A DNA stretch of 64,000 bases, from contig NZ_LOHF01000012.1 of NCBI RefSeq assembly GCF_002158995.1, positions 84,688-148,687 of the forward strand, in the 5' to 3' direction. This document shows positions 1 to 8,171 of this stretch, piece after piece; positions within the stretch are counted from its first letter, which is position 1; each line of letters begins with the position of its first letter. A model generated the notes under the pieces. That model made no database searches, had not been told where the DNA came from, and saw only the letters and a list, made by a program, of their open reading frames with translations. The position numbers and the translations under genes were made by a program. This stretch comes from Pseudomonas caspiana (GTDB lineage: Bacteria; Pseudomonadota; Gammaproteobacteria; Pseudomonadales; Pseudomonadaceae).

Positions 1-88
1 AGGAGCTCACGAGCATCGCGAGGCAGCGATGGCGGTCTTTCTGACACACCTCTATCGCGGCCTCGCGGTGCTCGTGCGCTCCTGCAGG
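1..88. repeat. REPIN-like dimeric repeat, family A
   Basis: Two inverted arms (gagctcacgagcatcgcgag and its imperfect complement ending in cgctcctgcag) flank a short spacer. The same arms recur at 5501, 14398, 30601, 43660 and 51526. The left end is cut by the window edge. No gene is credible before position 155. Confidence 0.75.
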
Positions 89-154
89 TACCGTGTTTGC
101 TGCGCGACAGCGCGTTGTGTGCTGTTTTATAGGCCTGTTGTTTTTAGAACTCGG

Positions 155-454
155 CTATCCTTTTTTCTTTCGGTTCCAAAACCAAATATTGCCCGCAGTC
201 GGGAGCGCATAAGCGTGTGCTAACACCATAAGCAGCGACAGCCATCCCATAGGCTCTCGCTCGTATACTCCCAGGAATGGCAACGCTCCCTTGACGATGA
301 ATCGCCAATGTAAGTAAGTAAAAAATATACTGTATATAACTGCGCCTATTGATGTTGCCTGAGTATGATTTTCTCCACTGAAGGAGAATTTTGCCCATAA
401 TGCGGGCAGGTAGGATAACAGGCAGCCAATGACGAAATAGAGATTGAAGGTCAT
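155..454 (-). CDS. Small membrane protein, second copy of a tandem paralogous pair (possible immunity protein)
   Basis: This encodes 99 residues with about three membrane segments (near residues 4-20, 36-54 and 65-85) and a basic tail ending NRKKKG. I placed the start at 454 rather than at an upstream codon because the ATG lies one base after the stop of the preceding gene. The protein is clearly related to that neighbour: both share WAK near the N-terminus, an LPF(L/I)G-type turn, a W-L-S-L-(L/I)-M-V block and an A-Y-A-(L/I)-P motif. It is the last gene of the hcp cassette. No family name is recognised. A role as immunity protein to the DUF4225 protein is inferred only from position and membrane topology. 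Confidence 0.7.
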   Translation of the reverse strand: MTFNLYFVIGCLLSYLPALWAKFSFSGENHTQATSIGAVIYSIFFTYLHWRFIVKGALPFLGVYEREPMGWLSLLMVLAHAYALPTAGNIWFWNRKKKG

Positions 455-455
455 G

Positions 456-1043
456 CTAGTCTTGATGTCCGCTCCCCCGTTTACGTGTGGCGCGTATGGT
501 GGTTCTATTACGAAACTTGTAAAGGGTAATTCCAACGCTAACGAGAACTAGATAAAGCGCAGCGCAGCCTATGGCGTAGTAAGTGTCTTCGATGCCATTC
601 AGTGGGATAGCTTGACTCAATAACGCGACAGCTATGACCGAATAGAAAAATGCAGAAGCTAGTATGACAAGGGTGACTTTCAATAAATGAAGTAGCTGCT
701 CTACAGCGGGTATTATTGAGGCAAGCTTCTTTTTATTATCATTCGGCCTATTTAAGTCGAAATTCACCCTGCTTAGCCAAGACCAAGGTATGGCATAACT
801 ATAGGCGAAAACCATAATCAGTGACAGCCAGGCCAGAATAGGGCTGTCTATTGTTCCAATCAGCGGTACCCGACCGGTTTCTAGGAAGTAGAGGTGGAAG
901 CAGCCAAACGAAAAATTATAGATTAGCGCCAGCGGAAAAAGTATGCGGGATAATCTATTTTTTCTAAGTGCGGATTTTGCCCATAATGATAGCGCCAGCG
1001 AAGAAATTGAGAATGCTGCTAAGCCGAATTGAAGAGAATTCAT
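456..1043 (-). CDS. Multi-pass membrane protein, first copy of a tandem paralogous pair (possible immunity protein)
   Basis: The product is 195 residues with about five hydrophobic segments (near residues 4-22, 34-53, 67-87, 118-148 and 158-178) and a basic C-terminus. Its first ~95 residues align with the whole of the next gene product, so one arose from the other and this copy carries two extra C-terminal segments. The start overlaps the stop of the DUF4225 gene by four bases (ATGA), which indicates translational coupling. I do not recognise a named family. In T6SS effector cassettes the gene directly after the effector is usually its immunity gene, and a membrane protein would fit a membrane-acting toxin. 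That function is inference. Confidence 0.75.
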   Translation of the reverse strand: MNSLQFGLAAFSISSLALSLWAKSALRKNRLSRILFPLALIYNFSFGCFHLYFLETGRVPLIGTIDSPILAWLSLIMVFAYSYAIPWSWLSRVNFDLNRPNDNKKKLASIIPAVEQLLHLLKVTLVILASAFFYSVIAVALLSQAIPLNGIEDTYYAIGCAALYLVLVSVGITLYKFRNRTTIRATRKRGSGHQD

Positions 1044-1735
1044 TTCTCATCCCTAAGTAATTCATTTGCTACCCCGTAAGTTGTTATCCCGGTAGAGAGG
1101 CCATCAGTCGTCAGTATCCAAGGGGCTGTTTCCTTATAAGCCCTGATATAGTCGGAATCTATATTGCGGAACAGTTTCCAGGAATTTTTTGAGATGGCAA
1201 GTCGATATGCCCCGTATCCCGAGCCCCAGATGTCCATTAATCCATAAGCAATATTTCCGCCGGATTTGCTTCTGAAGGCCTTTTGATAAGCCTGTCTGAG
1301 AAAACCTTCTGTATCCGATCTTTTGTTCACAAGGTTATTCGCGTTCTCGTAAACATTGTTTGCGCCATGTAGTGCTATCCCAGCCCCAGGGATACAGGCT
1401 AGGCCAAGGGATCCGTAGCAGATGCCGACCCCACCCGTAATTTGTAAAGCTCCGGCAGCCATTCCAAGGCCATTTTTAAAATAAAACCATGACTTCTCTC
1501 GCAGATCAGCATGCTCGCCCCATAGCGCCTCGACCCCCTGCGCAACACTCTTCCTCCCACCTTCAACATCCCGAACAATCCCCTGCGCGTAATACGCCAC
1601 TTCCCGATTAAATTGCAGCCGCAACATCCCATCCTGAATATGCTGCATGCTCAACGTACAAGCGTGGTTCGTCAGCGCAACAGCGGCCTGTTTAAGCTGC
1701 TTGGTCTCGGACGTATTCGACTTGGGCTCTGCCAT
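1040..1735 (-). CDS. DUF4225-like protein, putative Hcp-delivered type VI effector
   Basis: This 231-residue protein has a charged helical N-terminal half (residues 1-85) followed by a glycine-rich hydrophobic stretch (about residues 88-130) containing GGVGICYGSLGLACIPGAG, then a mixed C-terminal part with YGLMDIWGSGYGAYRL. This layout resembles proteins annotated DUF4225 that lie beside hcp or vgrG in Pseudomonas, as I recall. Its ATG overlaps the hcp stop codon (TGATG), so the two are translated in series. The hydrophobic glycine-rich hairpin suggests membrane insertion or pore formation, but this is inference. No catalytic motif is visible. Confidence 0.65.
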   Translation of the reverse strand: MAEPKSNTSETKQLKQAAVALTNHACTLSMQHIQDGMLRLQFNREVAYYAQGIVRDVEGGRKSVAQGVEALWGEHADLREKSWFYFKNGLGMAAGALQITGGVGICYGSLGLACIPGAGIALHGANNVYENANNLVNKRSDTEGFLRQAYQKAFRSKSGGNIAYGLMDIWGSGYGAYRLAISKNSWKLFRNIDSDYIRAYKETAPWILTTDGLSTGITTYGVANELLRDEK

Positions 1736-2217
1736 CAGGACTCGCCCCAGTAGCTGTAACCGCTAGTACCTGCTGCGTGGTGGGTCCAGCTGATGTCGCC
1801 GTAGCGTATGGCGAGTTGTTCGACGGGTTCGGCATCGTTATCGAGGGTGACGTGAGGCGTTTGAACGAGCAGGTTTTCGATCACCGCGTTCTGGATCTCG
1901 ACGCTGTAAAACTTCTCCTGAGTGCCGTTTGGCGTGGTGCGGTAGAAGTCGATCTTGCAGGTAATGGATTCGCGTTGCGCCAAAGCTTGAGCCAGGAGCG
2001 GTGAGGACTTGTCGATATTTTTGGTAATGACGACGGGCATGTGTGTGGCGCGGTCGATGTTGGCGACGTTGGCCATCTGGTGCGTATAGGACAGCACCAT
2101 GATTTCATTCAGGTGCGCTTCCTGGCATTTGTTACCCATGGACTCTGGGGTTGAACAACCGGCGGAGATATCGCCCTGTTCTTTGCCCTTGATGGTCATG
2201 TAGATGGGATGAGCCAT
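1735..2217 (-). CDS. hcp: Hcp family type VI secretion tube protein (orphan)
   Basis: The 160-residue product begins MAHPIYMTIKGKEQGDIS, the typical start of Hcp proteins that stack as hexamer rings into the T6SS inner tube. The SYTHQMANV segment and the late W-T-H-H region also fit. No sheath, baseplate or ATPase gene is in the window, so this is an orphan copy that must rely on a T6SS encoded elsewhere. Such orphan hcp genes commonly precede a cognate effector carried in the Hcp lumen, matching the DUF4225 gene that follows directly. It is first in a four-gene minus-strand cassette. Confidence 0.9.
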   Translation of the reverse strand: MAHPIYMTIKGKEQGDISAGCSTPESMGNKCQEAHLNEIMVLSYTHQMANVANIDRATHMPVVITKNIDKSSPLLAQALAQRESITCKIDFYRTTPNGTQEKFYSVEIQNAVIENLLVQTPHVTLDNDAEPVEQLAIRYGDISWTHHAAGTSGYSYWGES

Positions 2218-2367
2218 GATTGATCGTCCTGAAATAAATGGCCGATCAGTTTAGGGAGGAGGGTTCAAGGGTTATGTAGGGCGTTTCTGTGATTCTTGAA
2301 GGACGTTGCGCGTAAGCGTCGGCCCGGTGTTTCTGACACCACGCTGCCGCGAAGCAAGCATGAACCT

Positions 2368-2456
2368 TGTAGGAGTGAGCTTGCTCGCGATTCGATTTTT
2401 GTTTCGATAAATTATTGCCTGACCTTACGCAATCGCGAACAAGCTCACTCCTACAG
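2368..2456. repeat. REPIN-like dimeric repeat, family C variant
   Basis: Arms tgtaggagtgagcttgctcg and the imperfect complement acaagctcactcctaca flank about 45 bases. It lies between the hcp promoter side and the 3' end of the small gene at 2477. The rest of 2218-2476 shows no gene; 2325-2360 looks like a decayed repeat interior. Confidence 0.75.
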
Positions 2457-2476
2457 TAAAAAGTATTCCAGATCAG

Positions 2477-2704
2477 TTAGTTATATTTTTTGATGAGAGT
2501 TGCCGGAGGTTTCTCGGTACTGAGCAGGGATCTCTCCACCGCCCCTCGCGCCATCTCGATCAAATGCACCACCGAAAACGCCAAGTCGCGCTTACTGCCG
2601 CACAGGTGATCGGCGGACTCATAGGCAGTGGCGGCTGCGCAGCGCAGCAGGTCGGCGGCATAGGTCATGGATTGGTTGGCTGAATCAGTATTGTTGTTGA
2701 GCAT
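2477..2704 (-). CDS. Small Pseudomonas protein of the DUF3077/DUF6124 type
   Basis: I chose the ATG at 2704 (75 residues) over a TTG two codons upstream because AGGAG sits six bases before the ATG but abuts the TTG. The product is soluble and helical, with a core ADLLRCAAATAYESADHLCG and AFSVVHLIEMARGAVERSL that resembles small multi-copy Pseudomonas proteins annotated DUF3077 or DUF6124, as I recall. Their function is unknown to me. The gene is monocistronic and sits behind a strongly structured leader (2711-2880), suggesting control at translation. Confidence 0.7.
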   Translation of the reverse strand: MLNNNTDSANQSMTYAADLLRCAAATAYESADHLCGSKRDLAFSVVHLIEMARGAVERSLLSTEKPPATLIKKYN

Positions 2705-2710
2705 GTACAA

Positions 2711-2880
2711 CTCCTATTGGATACGGAGCCAGCACACCTCGCGACTAAACGAAGGGTGGCGGCTGTGCAGCAGGTTAGTCGACCGGACAATAGGAGAAAC
2801 CGGCGCACCCGAAGATGCCCTGCGCACAGCCACCATAACGGTGAACACCTGTGCGCCTATTGATCCGGGCGACTAAACCC
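2711..2880 (-). promoter_or_regulatory. Structured mRNA leader with an anti-Shine-Dalgarno segment
   Basis: In transcript orientation, segment A (2851-2880, GTTTAGTCG...CAATAGGCGCAC) is followed by B (2820-2834, GGTGGCTGTGCGCAG), A' (2773-2804), C (2754-2770, CTGCACAGCCGCCACCC) and A'' (2711-2750, GTTTAGTCGC...CAATAGGAG). A' is the inverted complement of A and contains CTCCTATTG (2788-2796), the exact complement of the CAATAGGAG (2711-2719) that holds the Shine-Dalgarno. B complements C. A' could therefore pair with either A or A'', giving ribosome-site-open and ribosome-site-closed folds. This is read directly from the sequence; the switching behaviour is inference. Confidence 0.6.
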
Positions 2881-3055
2881 GATCGCTGATGAGCAGCGAC
2901 CGACGCAGCCTAGTGAGGCGGATTTACAGGCGCAAGTGAGGGACAAGTTTCTCGGAAACGTCTGGCAAGGGGAAGGGATCAGGTCTGGCAAATGTGTTGC
3001 TGCAAGTGGCTTCAGGGCAGAGTCAGGGCTGATGATGTTTCCAGTGACGCGCAAA

Positions 3056-3163
3056 TCTGTGGGAGCTGGGCTTGGTCTGGGCGGCATTCCGACGATGAAC
3101 GATAACTCATGGTAAGGCTTGACACCTTATCGCCCATATCGCGGGCAAGCCTCGCTCCCACAG
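3056..3163. repeat. REPIN-like repeat, family C, diverged left arm
   Basis: The right arm (gcgggcaagcctcgctccca) is intact. The left arm (tgtgggagctgggcttggtc) is degraded. The remaining sequence from 2881 to 3333 has a small hairpin at 2885-2899 and no convincing gene. Confidence 0.65.
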
Positions 3164-3333
3164 GTTCTCTGTTTAGCGCTCCATAGTGCTGTGTCAGAGA
3201 CATCTCACAGGAGATCGCATTTCAGTTCAGAACTGTATTCAATCCGCACGAAACTTGTATTCGTGCGTGTTCTCCAACACGATGCACCTTTTTGGCGCTC
3301 TGCGCCGCTTCACTACCTGCCCCTGAGAAAACA

Positions 3334-4560
3334 ATGACGACCAAGGCGCCATCGGCGAGCTCGACCCCGCAAAACCCTTCCTCTGTAATTAATCGGCCGT
3401 GGCTGTTGCTGCTCGGGCTGGTACTGGTGGCGCTGAACCTGCGTCCGGCGCTGGCGAGTATGGCGCCGCTGCTCAGCAGTGTTTCCAGCAGTCTTGGGCT
3501 TTCATCTGCTTCGGCAGGGCTGCTGACCACTCTGCCGGTGTTGTGTCTTGGTTTGTTCGCGCCGTTGGCGCCTCGGTTGGCACGACGTTTTGGCAGCGAG
3601 CAGGTGGTGCTGGTGATTTTGCTGACCCTGGCCGCCGGTATCGTGTTGCGTAGCCTGTTCGGTGAGATCGGGCTGTTTGCGGGCAGTGTTCTGGCTGGTG
3701 CGAGCATCGGTGTGATTGGCGTGCTGCTGCCGGGTATCGTTAAACGCGACTTCCCCAAGCAAGCCGGTACGATGACCGGCGTGTACACCATGGCCTTGTG
3801 TCTGGGGGCAGCGTTGGCGGCAGGTTCGACGGTTCCGCTGACTCAGTACTTCGACGATAACTGGGCGATCGGACTGGGCTTCTGGATGATTCCAGCACTG
3901 TTGGCGGCACTGATCTGGTGGCCACAGACCCGGCAAAAGCACGATGTAAACCAGGTGACCTATCGCGTGCGCGGCCTGTTGCGCGATCGGCTGGCCTGGC
4001 AAGTTACCCTGTACATGGGCCTGCAATCTTCGCTGGCCTACATCGTGTTCGGCTGGCTGCCTTCGGTGTTGATCGGCCGGGGCATGAGCCCGACGGACGC
4101 CGGATTGATGATGTCCGGGTCGATCATGGTCCAGTTGATCAGCGCATTGACCGCTCCTTGGCTGGCGACTCGCGGGAAGGATCAGCGCCTGGGCGTGGTG
4201 TTGGTCATGTCCATGACACTGGCCGGGTTGTTTGGCTGTTTGTATGCGCCAATCGACAGCCTGTGGGGTTGGGCTATTTTGCTGGGCTTGGGGCAGGGTG
4301 GTGCTTTCAGTATCGCGCTGACGCTGATAGTGTTGCGATCCCGTGACTCCCACGTGGCGTCGAACCTGTCGGGTATGGCTCAGGGCATCGGTTACACCAT
4401 CGCCTCCATAGGTCCTTTTGCCGTCGGGATTGTGCATGACGTTACCGGCGGTTGGGATTCCATTGGCTGGATCTTCGCAGTGCTGGGCTTGTCGGCTATC
4501 GTCGCGGGTCTTGGTGCCGGGCGAGCGCTTTATGTGCAGGTCAGTAGCGAAAAAGTCTGA
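3334..4560 (+). CDS. MFS transporter of the CynX/NimT family
   Basis: The protein has 408 residues with about twelve hydrophobic segments. It carries the ALNLRPALASMAPLL motif in the first helix and RLARRFG in the loop after helix two, both typical of the cyanate/nitroimidazole-type (CynX/NimT) branch of the major facilitator superfamily. It is an inner-membrane secondary transporter. Substrate cannot be deduced. An in-frame start at 3292 would add 14 unlikely residues, so I used the ATG at 3334, though its ribosome site is weak. It stands alone, with a SnoaL-like gene 90 bases downstream on the same strand. Confidence 0.88.
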   Translation: MTTKAPSASSTPQNPSSVINRPWLLLLGLVLVALNLRPALASMAPLLSSVSSSLGLSSASAGLLTTLPVLCLGLFAPLAPRLARRFGSEQVVLVILLTLAAGIVLRSLFGEIGLFAGSVLAGASIGVIGVLLPGIVKRDFPKQAGTMTGVYTMALCLGAALAAGSTVPLTQYFDDNWAIGLGFWMIPALLAALIWWPQTRQKHDVNQVTYRVRGLLRDRLAWQVTLYMGLQSSLAYIVFGWLPSVLIGRGMSPTDAGLMMSGSIMVQLISALTAPWLATRGKDQRLGVVLVMSMTLAGLFGCLYAPIDSLWGWAILLGLGQGGAFSIALTLIVLRSRDSHVASNLSGMAQGIGYTIASIGPFAVGIVHDVTGGWDSIGWIFAVLGLSAIVAGLGAGRALYVQVSSEKV

Positions 4561-4650
4561 GTCGAGCCATTTGCCTCGCTTATGCCCATGGCAAAAACAA
4601 CGGTTGCCGCTTATCGTGCAGGCACCTTTTGCTCCAATGGACCTGCATGC

Positions 4651-5136
4651 ATGAGCGACGAAGACGAACGCCTGATCAATAACGCGCTGATTACCCGTTT
4701 TTACGAGGCCTTCAACCGCCTCGACGCAGAGGCCATGGCCGCGTGCTACACCGATGACGTGCTGTTCAGCGATCCGGTCTTCGGCGAACTGCGTGGTCAG
4801 CAAGCCTGCGACATGTGGCGCATGCTCACCTCACGAGCCAAGGACTTTTCCCTGACCTTTGACAGCGTTCGTGCTGACGAACGCAGCGGCGCGGCGCACT
4901 GGGTTGCAACGTATCTGTTCAGCCAGACCGGCAACACCGTGGTTAACGACATTCAGGCGCGCTTCGTGTTTCGCGACGGCAAGATCGCCGAGCATCATGA
5001 TGACTTCGACCTGTGGCGCTGGTCCCGACAGGCGTTGGGAGCCAAGGGCCTGTTGCTGGGCTGGGCGCCATTTGTGCAGAACGCCATCCGCGCCCAGGCC
5101 CAGAAAGGCCTTAAAGCGTTTCAGGTCGGGCGTTGA
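4651..5136 (+). CDS. SnoaL-like (NTF2-fold) protein
   Basis: The product is 161 residues. The start ...ALITRFYEAFNRLDAEAMAACYTDDVLFSDPVFGEL is the typical opening of the SnoaL/NTF2-like polyketide-cyclase fold, with later strands holding HWVATYLF and the FRDGKIAEHHDDFDLWRW block. This fold supports several small-molecule activities, so no reaction can be assigned. The ATG at 4651 fits the family N-terminus. An upstream ATG at 4582 would add 23 residues with no family resemblance. A GIY-YIG gene follows 44 bases later in the same direction. Confidence 0.85.
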   Translation: MSDEDERLINNALITRFYEAFNRLDAEAMAACYTDDVLFSDPVFGELRGQQACDMWRMLTSRAKDFSLTFDSVRADERSGAAHWVATYLFSQTGNTVVNDIQARFVFRDGKIAEHHDDFDLWRWSRQALGAKGLLLGWAPFVQNAIRAQAQKGLKAFQVGR

Positions 5137-5180
5137 GCCTCTGATAGAATCGCGTCTTTCGCGTTATTTGATCTGCCGTC

Positions 5181-5492
5181 ATGCCTGAAGCCTTGTCCTC
5201 ATCCGTCACCGAGACATCCGAGCCAGTGGTCTGCAAACCCTGGTTCGTGTATCTCGTGCGCGCTGAAAACGGCTCGTTGTACTGCGGCATCAGCGACGAT
5301 CCGCAACGCCGTTTCGCCGCCCATCAGAGTGGCAAAGGGGCGCGCTACTTCTACTCCAGCCCGGCGGTGGCGCTGGTGTATGTCGAGCAGTGCGTCAGCA
5401 AGGGGGAGGCACTGCGTCAGGAGCGGTTGATCAAGAAGCTGAGGAAGAGTGCAAAGGAATGTCTGGTGGCGAGTTATTGCACCCGTAATTGA
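5181..5492 (+). CDS. GIY-YIG nuclease-fold protein, UPF0213/YhbQ type
   Basis: This 103-residue protein has one GIY-YIG domain from about residue 20. The motif appears as [16 protein letters not shown], followed by the conserved arginine in [21 protein letters not shown] and an E-A-L-R-x-E segment near residue 80. Single-domain proteins of this group (E. coli YhbQ type) are linked to DNA nuclease activity. The N-terminal 18 residues are a low-complexity Ser/Thr/Glu extension. Confidence 0.9.
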   Translation: MPEALSSSVTETSEPVVCKPWFVYLVRAENGSLYCGISDDPQRRFAAHQSGKGARYFYSSPAVALVYVEQCVSKGEALRQERLIKKLRKSAKECLVASYCTRN

Positions 5493-5500
5493 TAGTTTTC

Positions 5501-5591
5501 TGTAGGAGCGCACCGAGTTTACGAGGCCCGCGATTGCGGTGTATCAGACAGAACCCCATCGCTGCCTCGCGTTGCTCGTGAGCTCCTACAG
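5501..5591. repeat. REPIN-like dimeric repeat, family A
   Basis: Arms tgtaggagcgcaccgagttt and the complement ending gctcgtgagctcctacag flank a gcgattgcggtgtatcag spacer. It lies just after the GIY-YIG stop and may act as a 3' mRNA stabiliser. Confidence 0.85.
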
Positions 5592-5735
5592 GTTTATCTG
5601 CGTTTTTTCAGTCAAACCTCGATGTTTGCTGATTATCAATCCATCGCTGTGATGATCTGCTATCAGGCCTGCCGGGTAGGCTCGCTGCCTGGACCCGGTT
5701 AAGCTGCGGGCCTACCTTCTGCCGGAAAGCCAGAC

Positions 5736-6668
5736 ATGACCGACATCATCCTGCACCATTACCCCACCTCGCTGTTCGCTGAAAAAGCCCGCTTGATGTT
5801 GGGTTTCAAAGGTCTGTCCTGGCGCTCGGTCAGCATCCCTTCGATCATGCCAAAGCCCGATCTGACTGCGCTGACCGGTGGCTATCGCAAAACTCCGGTG
5901 CTACAGGTCGGCGCTGATATCTACTGCGACACCGCCTTGATGGCTCGTCGTCTGGAGCAGGAAAAGGCATCCCCTGCGTTCTTCCCGCAAGGGCAGGAGT
6001 TCACCGTGGCCAGCTTTGCGGCCTGGGCGGATTCGGTGATGTTCATGCACGCCGTGAGTCTGGTGTTTCAGCCTGAATCGCTGGCGGTACGTTTTGCCAA
6101 AGTCCCGCCTGAAGCCGTGAAAGCTTTCGTCGCTGATCGCGCTGCGTTGTTTCAGGGTGGCAGTGCAACTCGTCTGCCTGTCGAACAGGCCAAACACCAA
6201 TGGCCGACGTTGATGTCACGGCTGGAGCTGCAGCTGGCACGCAATGGCGATTTCCTGTTTGGTGCGCCGTCGATTGCTGATTTCTCGGTCGCCCATACGT
6301 TGTGGTTTCTCAAGCAAACCCCAGTGACTGCACCGCTGGTTGATGCCTACCCTGAGGTGTCGGCCTGGTTGGGCCGCGTGCTGGGCTTTGGTCATGGCGC
6401 GCCGAGCGAGTTGAGTTCAGCTGAGGCGCTTGAGATTGCTTTGAATGCAACGCCTGCTGCATTGCCGGATGAGCAGTTTGTTGATCCTAATGGCTTCAAG
6501 GCGGGGGATTCGGTGACGATTTCAGCCATCGATTACGGCGTTGATGCGGTCGAGGGTGAGCTGATATTCAATGGGCTCGAAGAGCTGATTCTGCGTCGTG
6601 AAGATGAGCGGGCGGGAGTGGTGCATGTGCACTTTCCGCGGTTGGGGTTTCGGATCGAGAAGCGCTGA
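5736..6668 (+). CDS. Glutathione S-transferase family protein
   Basis: The 310-residue product has an N-terminal thioredoxin-like GST domain (residues 3-80: LHHYPTSLFAEKARLMLG, then the cis-proline site in RKTPVLQVG and the DTALMARRLE glutathione-contact region). An all-helical C-terminal domain follows to about residue 210. About 95 further residues (FVDPNGFKAGDSVTI...) look like a beta-rich extension, making it longer than the usual ~210. The serine of PTSLFAEK is a candidate for the glutathione-activating position. Substrate is unknown. It is a single gene bounded by REPINs on both sides. Confidence 0.88.
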   Translation: MTDIILHHYPTSLFAEKARLMLGFKGLSWRSVSIPSIMPKPDLTALTGGYRKTPVLQVGADIYCDTALMARRLEQEKASPAFFPQGQEFTVASFAAWADSVMFMHAVSLVFQPESLAVRFAKVPPEAVKAFVADRAALFQGGSATRLPVEQAKHQWPTLMSRLELQLARNGDFLFGAPSIADFSVAHTLWFLKQTPVTAPLVDAYPEVSAWLGRVLGFGHGAPSELSSAEALEIALNATPAALPDEQFVDPNGFKAGDSVTISAIDYGVDAVEGELIFNGLEELILRREDERAGVVHVHFPRLGFRIEKR

Positions 6669-6688
6669 GAGCTTGGCTTGAATCTATC

Positions 6689-6777
6689 TGTGGGAGCGAG
6701 GCTTGCCCGCGATACTGGCACCTCGGAGGTCAGGGTAAACCGCGTCGATTTTATCGCGGGCAAGCCTCGTTCCCACA
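6689..6777. repeat. REPIN-like dimeric repeat, family C
   Basis: Arms tgtgggagcgaggcttgccc and the complement gcgggcaagcctcgttccca lie between the convergent GST and glutaredoxin genes. Confidence 0.85.
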
Positions 6778-6806
6778 GGGATTTATTTAGCCCTGGATTT
6801 CTGCGA

Positions 6807-7157
6807 TCACTTCAACGCCGCCAATATCGCTTCTTCGCTGAAGCCCCTGATGATCGTGCCATTCACATCAATCAACGGGATGCCACGTCCACCCAGCGCC
6901 TCGTAAGCCTTACGGCCTTCGTCTGACTTCTCAATGTCATATTCCTTGAACGGAATACCTTTGCTGTCGAGAAAACGCCGTGTCTGTTTGCAATAGCCGC
7001 ACCACTCCGTGGCGTACATCACCACTCGGGCTTGCGCCTGAGTTTGCGCAGGGATCGCATCCGCCGGGTTGAAGAAGTGCTCGATCTTGCCCCAGTTCTG
7101 ATAAACCACGACGACCAGCATGATCAGCGCGAACTTCTTCAATGTGCGTAGCAGCAT
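6807..7157 (-). CDS. Membrane-anchored glutaredoxin-like protein
   Basis: The 116-residue product has one N-terminal hydrophobic helix (residues 8-22, KFALIMLVVVVYQNW) followed by a glutaredoxin domain. The active site is a dithiol CGYC in YATEWCGYCKQTRRFLD, and the cis-proline loop is GGRGIPLIDVNG. The anchor without a clear cleavage site suggests a domain tethered to the inner membrane. The side it faces is not certain, although the positive residues before the helix favour a periplasmic domain. It lies 12 bases after the yejK stop on the same strand, so the two probably share a transcript. Confidence 0.88.
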   Translation of the reverse strand: MLLRTLKKFALIMLVVVVYQNWGKIEHFFNPADAIPAQTQAQARVVMYATEWCGYCKQTRRFLDSKGIPFKEYDIEKSDEGRKAYEALGGRGIPLIDVNGTIIRGFSEEAILAALK

Positions 7158-7169
7158 GATCGAGTTTCC

Positions 7170-8171
7170 TCAGCGGCGCTTGAGCTGATCAGTCAGCTGC
7201 GTCGGCAGGCCCTTGATGATCAGCGTACCGGCTGCTTCGTCGTATTCGATCTTGTCGCCCAACAGGTGCGCTTCAAAGCTGATCGACAGGCCTTCAGCGC
7301 GGCCTGTGAAGCGGCGGAACTGGTTGAGGGTGCGCTTATCCGCAGGGATTTCCGGGGACAGGCCGTAGTCCTTGTTGCGGATGTGCTCGTAGAAGGCACG
7401 CGGGCGTTCTTCGTCGATCAGGCCGGAGAGTTCTTCCAGGCCCATGGGCTCGCCCATCTTGCTCTGGCTGCTGGCGTAGTCGACCAAGGTTTTGGTTTTC
7501 TCGCGGGCGGAATCTTCCGGCAGGTCTTCGCTTTCAACGAAGTCGCTGAACGCTTTGAGCAAGGTGCGGGTTTCGCCGGGGCCGTCGACGCCTTCCTGGC
7601 AGCCGATGAAGTCGCGGAAGTATTCCGAAACCTTCTTGCCATTCTTGCCCTTGATGAACGAGATGTACTGCTTGGACATCTTGTTGTTCTGCCACTCGGA
7701 CACGTTGATCCGCGCCGCCAGGTGCAGCTGGCCAAGGTCCAGATGGCGCGACGGGGTCACGTCGAGGGTTTCGCTCACGGCCACGCCTTCGCTGTGGTGC
7801 AGCAGGGCGATGACCAGGTAATCAGTCATGCCTTGTTGGTAGTGGGCAAACAGCACGTGACCACCGACGGAGAGATTAGATTCTTCCATCAGCTTTTGCA
7901 GGTGTTCTACTGCGACCCGGCTGAATGCCGTGAAGTCTTTGCCACCGTCCATGTATTCCTTCAGCCAGCCGCTGAATGGATGCGCGCCAGACTCGGCGTG
8001 GAAGAAACCCCAGGCCTTGCCTTGTTTGGCGTTATAGCTCTCGTTGAGGTCGGCCAGCATGTTCTCGATGGCTTGGGACTCAGCGAGTTCGGAGTCGCGT
8101 GCATGGAGAACTGCGGGCGTACCGTCGGGTTTCTTGTCGATCAGGTGGACGATGCAATGACGGATCGGCAT
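7170..8171 (-). CDS. yejK: Nucleoid-associated protein YejK (NdpA)
   Basis: The protein has 333 residues, the usual length of the YejK/NdpA family, and starts [14 protein letters not shown] like its relatives. The family is a nucleoid-associated DNA-binding protein. Conserved blocks include [20 protein letters not shown] and [23 protein letters not shown]. It is divergent from hupN, another nucleoid protein, across a 405-base region, so two chromosome-structuring genes share one control region. The glutaredoxin gene follows it. Confidence 0.93.
   Translation of the reverse strand: MPIRHCIVHLIDKKPDGTPAVLHARDSELAESQAIENMLADLNESYNAKQGKAWGFFHAESGAHPFSGWLKEYMDGGKDFTAFSRVAVEHLQKLMEESNLSVGGHVLFAHYQQGMTDYLVIALLHHSEGVAVSETLDVTPSRHLDLGQLHLAARINVSEWQNNKMSKQYISFIKGKNGKKVSEYFRDFIGCQEGVDGPGETRTLLKAFSDFVESEDLPEDSAREKTKTLVDYASSQSKMGEPMGLEELSGLIDEERPRAFYEHIRNKDYGLSPEIPADKRTLNQFRRFTGRAEGLSISFEAHLLGDKIEYDEAAGTLIIKGLPTQLTDQLKRR

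Noticed and set aside
29..223. 64-residue plus-strand open frame at the window start
   Set aside because: It runs through a REPIN and has no family resemblance or ribosome site.
3502..4803. 433-residue minus-strand open frame opposite the MFS gene
   Set aside because: It is rich in Gln/His/Arg with no membrane or domain pattern; the plus-strand MFS protein explains the region.
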